A DNA stretch of 64,000 nucleotides, taken from assembly GCF_008312835.1 (NCBI RefSeq), contig NZ_VSKS01000010.1, positions 124,001-188,000 on the forward strand, given 5' to 3'. Positions 54,995 through 63,284 of this stretch are shown here, in pieces. This DNA is from Streptomyces marokkonensis. GTDB taxonomy: Bacteria > Actinomycetota > Actinomycetes > Streptomycetales > Streptomycetaceae. Position 1 is the first letter of the stretch, and each line of letters starts with the position of its first letter. The position numbers and the translations under genes are program-made. Below the pieces are notes generated by a model that saw nothing but the letters and a program-made list of their open reading frames with translations, did no database searches and was not told the origin of the DNA.

Positions 54995-56845
54995 ATGCGG
55001 GTGCTGGCCACCGCGGGGCACGTCGACCACGGGAAGTCGGCCCTGGCCCGGGCGCTGACCGGAATGGAACCCGACCGGTTCGAGGAGGAGCGGCGCCGGG
55101 GCCTCACCCTGGACCTCGGCTTCGTGTGGACCCGGCTCGACCCGCCGGACGGCGAGCACCTGGCCCTGGTCGACGTCCCGGGCCACGAACGGTTCGTCGC
55201 CACCATGCTGGCGGGCGTGGGGCCCGTGCCGGCCGTGCTGTTCGTGGTGGCCGCCGACCAGGGCTGGCAGGAGCAGTCGCAGGAGCACCTGGAGATCCTG
55301 GAGGCGCTCGGCGTGCGCCACGCCGTGCTCGCCGTGACCCGCAGCGACCTGGCCGATCCCGAACCCGTGCGCGAGGACGCCGTCGCCCGCATGGCCGCCA
55401 CCTCCCTCGGCCCGGTGGCCTCCGTCGCCGTGAGCGCGGTGACGGGCCGGGGACTCGGGGAACTGCGCGAGGAACTCGCCGGGCTGGTGCGTGAGCTGCC
55501 CGTCCCGCCGGCCGACGCGCCCGTACGGCTGTGGCTCGACCGCGCCTTCACCGTGCGCGGCCACGGGACCGTCGTCACCGGCACCCTCGGCGCGGGCACC
55601 CTGCGGGTCGGCGACCGGCTGGTGACGGGGGACGGCACGACGGAACTGCGGGTGCGCGGGCTGCAGTGCCTGCGGGAGGACAGGCCCGCCGCCGTCGGCG
55701 TGGCGCGCGTGGCGGTCAATGTCCACGGTGCCCCCGACGCCGTACTCGGCCGGGGCCGGGCGCTGTGGACGCCGGACCGCTGGCTGCTCACGAGGACGTT
55801 CGACGTCCGGGTCACCGGAACGCCCGTCGAGGACCTCCCGCGTGAGACCACCCTGCACCTCGGCACCGCCGCCGTGCCGGTGACCGTACGGCCGCTCGGC
55901 GCGGACACGGCCAGACTGACGTCCGCCCGCCGGCTGCCCCTGCGGATCGGCGACCGGGCTGTGCTGCGGGAACCCGGCGGGCGGCGGCGCTCGCCGTGCG
56001 GGGTGACCGTGCTGGACGTCCGGCCGCCGGAACTGACCCGGCGCGGCGCGGCCCGGGCCAGGGCGGCCGAACTCGCGGGCATGACCGGCCGCCCGGACGG
56101 CACGGCCGAACTCGCCCGGCGCCGGCTCGTCCGCCGGACCGAGCTGGAGGCCATGGGAGTGCCCGCGCCCGCGCCGCCCGTCGCCGGGGACTGGCTGGCC
56201 GACCCGGAGCACTGGGCGGCGCTGCGGGACCGTCTGGGCGCCGAGGTGGAACGCCACGCGGCGGGCCGTCCGCTGGACCCAGGACTCCCCACCGAGGCGG
56301 CCCGGCGGCTGCTCGGTCTGCCCGACCGTGCCCTGGTCGACGCCCTCGCCGACGTCCCCGGGACGGTGCCGCTGCGGCGGAGCCGCGGGCGGTTGCACGC
56401 CCCCGGACAGGAGGGCCCAGCCCTTCCGCCGCCGGTCCGGTCCGCCGTCGACACGCTGCGGGCGGACCTCGCACGCTCGCCCTTCCGCGCCCCGGAGGCC
56501 GGACGGCTGGACGAACTGGGGCTCGGCCGCAGGGAACTGGCCGCCGCGGTCACGGCGGGCGCGCTGCTGCGGGTCGCCGACGGCATCGTCCTGCTGCCGG
56601 GCGCGGACACCCGCGCCGTCGCCGTACTGCGCGGACTTCCCCAGCCGTTCACCCCGAGCGAGGCCCGGCGGGCCCTGGACACCACCCGCCGGGTGGCCGT
56701 GCCGCTGCTGGAGTTCCTGGACGAGCGGGGCCTGACCGAACGGGTGGACGACCGACGCCGGCGCTGCGCGGCCGGCGACGCGGGGAGCGGAGGCGGACGG
56801 GAATCGAACCCGCCTGCCCGAGATCCCCGGGCACCTCGGTTTTGA
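54995..56845 (+). CDS. selB: Selenocysteine-specific elongation factor
   Basis: 616 aa. ATG 54995 follows GGGGGAGG in the end of selA. GTPase motifs: G1 AGHVDHGKSALARALTG, G3 DVPGHERF, NKxD variant TRSD. EF-Tu-like domains 2-3 follow (FTVRGHGTVVTGTLGAG). About four winged-helix units run from about 370 to 590 and should bind the SECIS hairpin (e.g. RSRGRLHAPGQEGP; LDTTRRVAVPLLEFLDERGLTERVDDRR). Length equals E. coli SelB (614). The last 19 codons run antisense to the tRNA-Sec gene, so the C-terminal tail (GGRESNPPARD...) is a by-product of that overlap. Confidence 0.96.
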   Translation: MRVLATAGHVDHGKSALARALTGMEPDRFEEERRRGLTLDLGFVWTRLDPPDGEHLALVDVPGHERFVATMLAGVGPVPAVLFVVAADQGWQEQSQEHLEILEALGVRHAVLAVTRSDLADPEPVREDAVARMAATSLGPVASVAVSAVTGRGLGELREELAGLVRELPVPPADAPVRLWLDRAFTVRGHGTVVTGTLGAGTLRVGDRLVTGDGTTELRVRGLQCLREDRPAAVGVARVAVNVHGAPDAVLGRGRALWTPDRWLLTRTFDVRVTGTPVEDLPRETTLHLGTAAVPVTVRPLGADTARLTSARRLPLRIGDRAVLREPGGRRRSPCGVTVLDVRPPELTRRGAARARAAELAGMTGRPDGTAELARRRLVRRTELEAMGVPAPAPPVAGDWLADPEHWAALRDRLGAEVERHAAGRPLDPGLPTEAARRLLGLPDRALVDALADVPGTVPLRRSRGRLHAPGQEGPALPPPVRSAVDTLRADLARSPFRAPEAGRLDELGLGRRELAAAVTAGALLRVADGIVLLPGADTRAVAVLRGLPQPFTPSEARRALDTTRRVAVPLLEFLDERGLTERVDDRRRRCAAGDAGSGGGRESNPPARDPRAPRF

Positions 56846-56880
56846 AGACCGGGAGGGCCACCAGGCACCCACACGCCTCC
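56788..56880 (-). tRNA. selC: tRNA-Sec (anticodon UCA)
   Basis: Minus strand, about 92 nt plus the discriminator G. The 5' GGAGGCG pairs with CGCCTCC at the 3' end. The anticodon arm is CGGTCTTCAAAACCG with TCA. A long variable arm GGTGCCCGGGGATCTCGGGCA forms a good stem. The T arm GCGGGTTCGATTCCCGT is standard. CCA is not encoded. Long acceptor and variable arms plus UCA are diagnostic of selenocysteine tRNA. It is antisense to the end of selB and 57 nt before selD, transcribed against both. Confidence 0.95.
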
Positions 56881-56937
56881 ACCGCCCGCCCAGGCTACCG
56901 GCTCACCCACCCGATCAACCGACAAGGAGCCAGGCAC

Positions 56938-57951
56938 ATGCACTCCCCGCCCGAAGCGCCCGTACGTCTCACCCGGTTCGCCCACGGAGGCGGCTGTGCC
57001 TGCAAGATCCCGCCCGGAGAACTGGAGGACGTGCTCGCCGGGCTCGCCGGACCGGTGCCGGCCGCCGGTGACGCCTCGCTCCTGGTCGGGCTCGCCACCG
57101 GGGACGACGCGGCCGTGGTGGCCCTGCCGGGCCGGCACGGGGCCGTGGTGTCCACCGCCGACTTCTTCACCCCCGTCGTCGACGACGCCTACGACTGGGG
57201 GCGCATCGCCGCCGCCAACGCCCTGTCCGACGTGTACGCGATGGGCGGGCGCCCCGTCCTCGCCGTCAACCTCCTGGCCTGGCCCCGGGGCGTCCTGCCC
57301 TTCGAGCTGGCCCGGGAAGTGCTGCGCGGGGGACTGGACGTCGCCGCCGAGGCGGGCTGCCACGTGGGCGGCGGGCACAGCGTGGACGACCCGGAACCCA
57401 AGTACGGCATGGCCGTCACCGGCCTCGCGGACCCGGACCGGCTGCTGCGCAACGACACCGGCCGCCCGGGGGTGCCGCTGTCGCTCACCAAACCGCTCGG
57501 CCTGGGCGTGCTCAACAACCGGCACAAGGCCACCGGCGAGCGGTTCGCGCAGGCGGTGGCCACCATGGTGGCCCTCAACCGGGACGCCTCCGCCGCCGCC
57601 CTGGCCGCCGGGGCGACCTGCGCCACCGACATCACCGGCTTCGGCCTCCTCGGCCATCTGCACAAACTCGCCCGCGCCTCGGGCGTCACCGCCGTGATCG
57701 ACACCGCTGCCGTGCCCTACCTCGACGGGGCCCGGCAGGCGGTGCGGGACGGCTACGTCAGCGGCGGCACCCGGCGGAACCTGGACTGGGTGACGCCGTT
57801 CACCGACTTCGGGCCGGCGGACGAGGACACCCGGCTGCTCCTGGCCGACGCCCAGACCTCGGGCGGGCTGCTGGTGGCGGGTGAGGTGCCGGGCGCCACG
57901 GTCGTCGGGGAACTCGTCCCCAGGGGCGCGCACTCCGTCGTCCTGAGGTGA
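56938..57951 (+). CDS. selD: Selenophosphate synthase
   Basis: 337 aa, ATG 56938 after AAGGAG. The catalytic site is Cys20-Ala-Cys22-Lys23 in HGGGCACKIPP, the cysteine version, aligning with E. coli Cys17/Lys20. Also present are GDDAAVV, VVSTADFFTPVVDDAYDWGRIAAANALSDVYAMGG, GGHSVDDPEPKYGMAVTG and TDITGFGLLGHLHKLAR. It makes selenophosphate from selenide and ATP for SelA. It ends 3 nt from the facing formate dehydrogenase gene. Confidence 0.97.
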   Translation: MHSPPEAPVRLTRFAHGGGCACKIPPGELEDVLAGLAGPVPAAGDASLLVGLATGDDAAVVALPGRHGAVVSTADFFTPVVDDAYDWGRIAAANALSDVYAMGGRPVLAVNLLAWPRGVLPFELAREVLRGGLDVAAEAGCHVGGGHSVDDPEPKYGMAVTGLADPDRLLRNDTGRPGVPLSLTKPLGLGVLNNRHKATGERFAQAVATMVALNRDASAAALAAGATCATDITGFGLLGHLHKLARASGVTAVIDTAAVPYLDGARQAVRDGYVSGGTRRNLDWVTPFTDFGPADEDTRLLLADAQTSGGLLVAGEVPGATVVGELVPRGAHSVVLR

Positions 57952-57954
57952 GCC

Positions 57955-60900
57955 TCACAGCTCGGTCCCGGTCTCCGCGTCGATGCCCGCCCGCGCCCGG
58001 TAGCGCAGTACCAGCTCCCGGGCGGCCGGGCCCCTCGGACGGCGCCCCGGCCGGATGTCCACGGCGAACGCCTTGGCCTCCTGGATGTGGGTGTTGGGGT
58101 CGAGGGACAGATGCAGCAGCTCGTTGGCGGCGTCCCCGGTGCTGTAGCCGTTCGGGCCCCAGTGGTAGGGCAGCCCCACCTGGTGCAGCCGGCGGCCGTG
58201 CACGGTCAGCGCCGCCATGCGGTCGGTGACCAGCACCCGTGCCTCGATCACCGCGCGGGCGCTGACGATCGTCGCCCAGCCGGTGTGCGTGAGGCCCCGC
58301 TCGGCCGCGAGCCCCGGTGGCACCTCGCAGAAGAACTCCGGTTGCAGCTCGGCCAGATAGGGCTGCCAGCGGGACATGCCGCCGGCCGTGTGGTGCTCGG
58401 TCAGCCGGTAGGTGGTGGCGACGTACGGGAACACCTCGCTGCCGGGCTCTCCCGCACTGGGCTGGTAGCGGTTGTCCGCGTGCGGCGGCAGCAGATGCCG
58501 TACCGGGTTGCGCTGCCTGCCGTACAGCAGGTTGGGGAACGGGGAGTCCTGCGGCTCGTAGTGCGTCGGCAGCGGTCCGTCGGTGAGACCGGACGGCGCG
58601 AACAGCCAGGCCTTGCCGTCGGCCTGCATGATGAACGCGTCGGTTCCCGACAGCGCCTCGGGGCCGGTCGCGTCCTTCGCCGGCACGTGGCCGGGCGGCT
58701 TGTCCTTCGTGAAGTCGGGGACGTCGTGCCCGGTCCACTCGCCCCGCTCCGCGTCCCACCACACCAGGGCCTTGCGCTCGCTCCACGGCCTGCCGTCCGG
58801 GTCGGCCGAGGCCCGGTTGTACAGCACCCGGCGGTTCGCCGGCCAGGCCCAGCCCCAGTCGGCGGCGATCCAGTCCTGCCGGTCGCCGGGGGTACGGCGG
58901 TCGGCCCGGTTGACGCCGCCGGCGTGCACCCCGCAGTAGATCCAGCAGCCGCAGGAGGTGGATCCGTCGTCCGCGAGCTGCTCGGAGCCCGACAGCGGGG
59001 CGCCCTCGGCGTCACGGCCGTTGATCTCGGCCAGCACGGCTTCGGCGTCCGGTTCGGCGAGCGCACCGGAGGTCGGGTAGTCCCACGTCAGGTCGAGCAG
59101 CGGCCGGTCCATCGGATCGGTGGACGCGGCGAGCTTCTCCCGGACGATCCGTCCGAGGTGGAAGGTGAACCAGAGGTCGCTGCGCGCCTCACCGGGCGGC
59201 TCGACGGCCTGGTGGTGCCACTGCAGCAGCCGCTGGGTGTTGGTGAAACTGCCGTCCTTCTCGGTGTGCGCGGCGGCCGGCAGGAAGAACACCTCCGTGG
59301 CGATGTCCTCGGTGCGCAGCTCGCCCGTCTCGGTCTCCGGACCGTCCTTCCACCAGGTGGCGGACTCGATGAGGGAGAAGTCCCGCACCACCAGCCAGTC
59401 CAGGTTGGCCATGCCCAGGCGTTGCAGCTTGGCGTTGGCGGAACCGACCGCGGGGTTCTCGCCCATCAGGAAGTAGCCCTTGCAGGTGCCGTCCAGCTGG
59501 GCCATGACGGTCTCGTACGTGGAGTGGGAGCCGGTCAGCCGCGGCAGGTAGTCGAAGCAGAAGTCGTTCTCGGCGGTCGCCGCGTCGCCCCAGTACGCCT
59601 TGAGCAGGCTCACCAGATAGGCCCGCATGTTGCCCCAGTGGCCCTTGGGCGCGGCGTCGGCCCGGACGAAGGCGTCCAGGTCCTGCTTCTGGTGGGCGTG
59701 GGGCATCGGGATGTAGCCGGGCAGCAGGTTGAACAGCGTGGGGATGTCCGTCGAGCCCTGGATCGAGGCGTGCCCGCGCAGCGCGAGGATGCCGCCGCCG
59801 GGACGGCCGATGTTGCCGAGCAGGCTCTGCAGCACGGACGCCGCGCGGATGTACTGCACACCGACCGTGTGCTGGGTCCAGCCGACCGCGTACGCGAGGG
59901 CGGTGGTGCGGTCCCGTCCGGAGTTCTCGGTGACCAGGTCGCACACCTGGCGGAACAGGTCCTGGGGAACACCGCAGATCCGCTCCACCATCTCAGGCGT
60001 GTAGCGGGCGTAGTGCCGCTTGAGGACCTGCAGGACGCAGCGGGGGTGGGTCATCGTCTCGTCGCGTTCCGGCTCGCCCTCCCCGATCGTGGGCCCGCCG
60101 GCGCCGTGGGACTCGCCGCGTGCCGCCTCCGGGACGGCCGGGGACTCGTTGAGCTTCTCGAACCGCAGGTCGCGCTGCCCGGAAGCCGCCTGTACGTCGA
60201 CGCCCCGGTACTGCCAGCTGCTCGGGTCGTAGCCCCGGTTCCCGGCGTCGAACCCGGAGAACACGCCGTCCAGGTCCTCGGTGTCCCGGAAGTCCTCCCT
60301 CAGGATCACGGGCCCGTTGGTGTAGGCGGCCACGTAGTCCCGGAAGTACGCGCCGGTCCGCAGGACGTGGTTGACGATCCCGCCGAGGAAGGCGATGTCC
60401 GAACCGGCCCGCAGCGGCACGTGCAGGTCGGCCATCGCGCTGGTGCGGGTGAACCGGGGGTCGACGTGGATCACCTTCGCCCCGCGGGCCTTGGCCTCCA
60501 TCACCCACTGGAACCCGACCGGATGGCATTCGGCCATGTTCGAGCCCTGGATGAGGATGCAGTCGGAGTTCTGCAGGTCCTGCTGGAAGGTGGTCGCGCC
60601 GCCGCGGCCGAACGAGGTTCCCAGACCGGGAACGGTGGAGGAGTGTCAAATGCGCGCCTGGTTCTCGATCTGGACGGCCCCCATGGCGGTGAACAACTTC
60701 TTGATCAGGTAGTTCTCCTCGTTGTCCAGCGTGGCGCCGCCCAGGCTCGCGATGCCGAGGGTGCGCCGGGTGCGGGTCTCGTCGACCTCCCACTGCCAGC
60801 CCGCCCGGCGGGCCTCGATCACCCGGTCGGCGATCATGTCCATCGCCGTGTCCAGGCCGAGGGATTCCCAGCCGGTGCCGTGCGGACGCCGGTACAGCAC

Positions 60901-61212
60901 CCGGTGCTCGCGCGCGCCCCCGGTGGTCAGCTGCAGGCTGGCCGCTCCCTTGGGGCACAGCCGGCCGCGGGAGACGGGGGAGTCGGGGTCGCCCTCGATC
61001 TGGGTGACGCGCCCGTCCTCCACGTACACGTTCTGGCCGCACCCGACGGCGCAGTACGGGCAGACCGACTTCACCACCCGGTCCGCCGTGGCGACCCGGG
61101 GTGCGAGCCGCCCACTGGGCCCGCTCTTGGCGGCGGCGCCCCGGCCCAGCGGGTCGGTGCCCGTGAGCTGGCGGTAGACCGGCCAGGAATCGATCCAGGT
61201 GCGCACGCCCAT
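57955..61212 (-). CDS. fdhA: Formate dehydrogenase catalytic subunit, selenoprotein
   Basis: 1085 aa with UGA at 60646-60648 read as Sec189 (QARI-Sec-HSSTVPGLGTSFGRGG). ATG 61212 is preferred, behind GAAAGGG. The N-terminal 4Fe-4S motif CPYCAVGCGQNVYV...CPKG is at about 50-90. Molybdopterin (W/Mo-bis-MGD) segments follow: SDCILIQGSNMAECHPVGFQW, VIHVDPRFTRTSAMAD, LLGNIGRPGGGILALRGHASIQG, FLMGENPAVGSANAKLQRLG, and the C-terminal RRLHQVGLPYHWGPNGYSTGDAANEL. It oxidises formate to CO2. No twin-arginine signal is seen, so it should face the cytoplasm. Without recoding it looks like two ORFs. The gene follows the NrfD gene by 106 nt. Confidence 0.95.
60617..60648 (-). promoter_or_regulatory. Bacterial SECIS element with its UGA
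   Basis: On the minus strand, 18 nt after... the UGA (60648-60646) comes CACTCCTCCACC, then GTTCCC (60633-60628), loop GGTCT (60627-60623), then GGGAAC (60622-60617). The 6-bp perfect stem carries the same GGUCU apical loop as E. coli fdhF and starts 12 nt after the UGA, as SelB requires. Codons around it translate to the expected formate dehydrogenase sequence. Confidence 0.93.
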
Positions 61213-61318
61213 GACGCCTGCCCTTTCGCCGTACGCGTTCTGCCAGGGCGGGGTACCCGCGCCCGCGCCCGCCAATCAGGCCGCGGGACCGGCCTCCGCT
61301 CGCGCCCGTGACGGGCGG

Positions 61319-62323
61319 CTACGGCTCCCCGGTCCGCGACCGGGCCGTCAGCCGGTCCCGCTGGGGGACGACCGTGTACCGGGGATCCTCGGCCGAGACC
61401 ACGCCGGCGTGGAACACGCCGAGCCGCAGGGCCGCGGAACCGGCCAGCAGGGCCGTGCCGGCGAGTGCGGTGAGCACCCGGCCGCGGCCGGCCGCGCCGG
61501 CCGCCAGCGCGGCGCCGCCGGCCGCCAGCGCGGCGCCGCCGGCCGTGAGCACCTCCGCCGCGCGCAGCCACGCCCGCGGCCGGTCCTCCTCGTACGCCTC
61601 GGCCGCCTGCCCCATGTTCCGCCTCATCAGCCGGAGGGCGCCCAGTTCGAGCACCGCGCCCAGGACGGCCGTACGGCGGGCCGGTCCGGTCTGCGCGGGC
61701 TCCACCGCGGCCAGGGCCAGACCCGCCGCCGCGGTGGCGCCGGACCCGGCGAAGACGTACGGCATCTCGCGATACCCCTCGTGCCACGACGGCACGGCGG
61801 TGTCGGAGATCAGCACGGCCGTGTACGTCGCCACCGCGGGGCCGAGGGCGGCGGCGCCCGCCGTGGCGGCGGCACCCGCGGTCCGGTACCTGCCCGACAC
61901 CTCGGCGGCGGCCGCGGCCATCGTGAGCGGCGCGTAGCCCGCGAGCAGCCACGACCCCATGCTCATCGGGGACGTCGGCTTGAAGACGCGGAGCATGAGG
62001 AGGAAGCGGGCGGGACGGCCCAGGTCGTGCACGAGTGCCGCCAGCGACAGGGCGATCGCCCCCGCCGCACCCAGCTTCGCCGTGCGGGCCAGCGCGGGCC
62101 GGGCGGTGACGTCCGCCCCGGCGGCCAGCAGCGACGACGCCCCGGCGAGGCCGCCGAGGAAGAGGTAGCCCGCGACGTCCAGCGGCTTCCATTCCGGCCG
62201 CTTCAGGACCGGCCTGCCGTAGTACGAGGCGAACTCGGCGTCCGGGACCACGGCCTGCTCGCCGCGCCCCCGGCGGCGCCGGCGCCCGGCGTCCCGCGCC
62301 CCGTCCCGGAAGCCCCCGCTCAC
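61319..62323 (-). CDS. NrfD/PsrC-like membrane subunit of formate dehydrogenase
   Basis: 334 aa. GTG 62323 overlaps the fdhB stop (GTGA). About eight hydrophobic segments: LDVAGYLFLGGLAGASSLLAAGADV, LGAAGAIALSLAALVHDLGRPARFL, MGSWLLAGYAPLTMAAAAAEV, GAAALGPAVATYTAVLISDTAVPSW, GSGATAAAGLALAAV and others. The motifs HDLGRPARFLLMLRVFKPTSPMSMGSW and ISDTAVPSWHEGYREMP are characteristic of NrfD/PsrC quinone-reactive subunits. It replaces the cytochrome b subunit of E. coli FDH-N/O and would pass electrons to menaquinone. A cluster of GGAALAAGG repeats lies near the C-terminus. Confidence 0.9.
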   Translation of the reverse strand: MSGGFRDGARDAGRRRRRGRGEQAVVPDAEFASYYGRPVLKRPEWKPLDVAGYLFLGGLAGASSLLAAGADVTARPALARTAKLGAAGAIALSLAALVHDLGRPARFLLMLRVFKPTSPMSMGSWLLAGYAPLTMAAAAAEVSGRYRTAGAAATAGAAALGPAVATYTAVLISDTAVPSWHEGYREMPYVFAGSGATAAAGLALAAVEPAQTGPARRTAVLGAVLELGALRLMRRNMGQAAEAYEEDRPRAWLRAAEVLTAGGAALAAGGAALAAGAAGRGRVLTALAGTALLAGSAALRLGVFHAGVVSAEDPRYTVVPQRDRLTARSRTGEP

Positions 62324-63204
62324 CGCGGCCTCCCGGCGAAGCCGGCGACGGCCAGTGCGGCGAGCGAGACGGCGGCCGCCGCCGCGTGCCGCCACATGCC
62401 GGGCAGATCGCGGGTCGTGACGACCGGGTCGGGCGGCAGCCCGTACACCTCCGGCTCGTCCAGCAGCAGGAAGAACGCGCCGTCGCCCCCGACCCCGTCG
62501 CGCGGGTCCTCCCCGTACAGGCGGGCGTCGCCGGCCCCGGCCGCGTGCAACTGCGCCAGCCGGCCCGCCGCGCGCTCCCGCAGCTCCTCCAGCGGGCCGA
62601 ACTGGATGGATTCGGTCGGGCAGGACTTCGCGCAGGCCGGTTCCATGCCCACGCCGAGACGGTCGTAGCACAGGGTGCACTTCCAGGCGCGTCCGTCCTC
62701 GGGCCGGCGCTCGATGACACCGTACGGACAGGCGGACACGCAGTAGCCGCAGCCGTTGCAGATGTCCTCCTGCACGACGACCGAGCCGAACTCGGTGCGG
62801 AACAGCGAGCCCGTCGGGCACACGTCGAGGCAGGCGGCGTGCGTGCAGTGCTTGCACACGTCGGACGCCATCAGCCAGCGCACCTCGCCGCCCCCGGGGG
62901 AGCCGGTGAGGTTGCGGGCGGCGTCGAACACGTCGACGTCGTCCGGGGCGCCCCCGTGCGCCGCGCCGGGCGGCGGCGTGCGCTGCTCGACGAAGGCCAC
63001 GTGCCGCCAGGTGCTCGCGCCGAGGCCCTGGGTGTTGTCGTAGGACATGCCGGTCAGCTCGAGGCCGTCCTCGGGGATGGCGTTCCACTCCTTGCACGCC
63101 ACCTCGCACGCCTTGCACCCGATGCACACCGAGGTGTCCGTGAAGAAGCCCATGCGGGGCGGCGGATCGGTGTGCCCGGCCGCTCGCGCGATGTCGTCCG
63201 TCAT
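62320..63204 (-). CDS. fdhB: Formate dehydrogenase iron-sulfur subunit
   Basis: 294 aa, ATG 63204 after AGGAGGT. Four 4Fe-4S motif groups: CIGCKACEVACKEWN, CKHCTHAACLDVCPTG, CNGCGYCVSACPYG and CTLCYDRLGVGMEPACAKSCPTESI. One C-terminal membrane helix (HAAAAAVSLAALAVAGFAG, about 270-290) anchors it, as in FdnH/FdoH. It carries electrons from the catalytic subunit to the NrfD-like subunit. The gene order is B, membrane, catalytic, which differs from the A-B-C order of many formate dehydrogenase operons. Confidence 0.95.
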   Translation of the reverse strand: MTDDIARAAGHTDPPPRMGFFTDTSVCIGCKACEVACKEWNAIPEDGLELTGMSYDNTQGLGASTWRHVAFVEQRTPPPGAAHGGAPDDVDVFDAARNLTGSPGGGEVRWLMASDVCKHCTHAACLDVCPTGSLFRTEFGSVVVQEDICNGCGYCVSACPYGVIERRPEDGRAWKCTLCYDRLGVGMEPACAKSCPTESIQFGPLEELRERAAGRLAQLHAAGAGDARLYGEDPRDGVGGDGAFFLLLDEPEVYGLPPDPVVTTRDLPGMWRHAAAAAVSLAALAVAGFAGRPR

Positions 63205-63284
63205 ACGGGGACCTCCTGCCTCGCACACGGGGACTGCCTGCCTCGGCCGGGCCCGGGTGCCCCCGCCGGGACCGGCCGAAACGG

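Noticed and set aside
57955-61275. Formate dehydrogenase as a broken gene in two pieces
   Set aside because: The interruption is a single in-frame TGA at the Sec position, followed by a SECIS-like hairpin, with selA, selB, tRNA-Sec and selD adjacent.
58087-61311. A 1074-codon plus-strand frame opposite formate dehydrogenase
   Set aside because: It is a Val/Gly/Arg-rich shadow. The minus strand encodes a recognisable molybdopterin enzyme.
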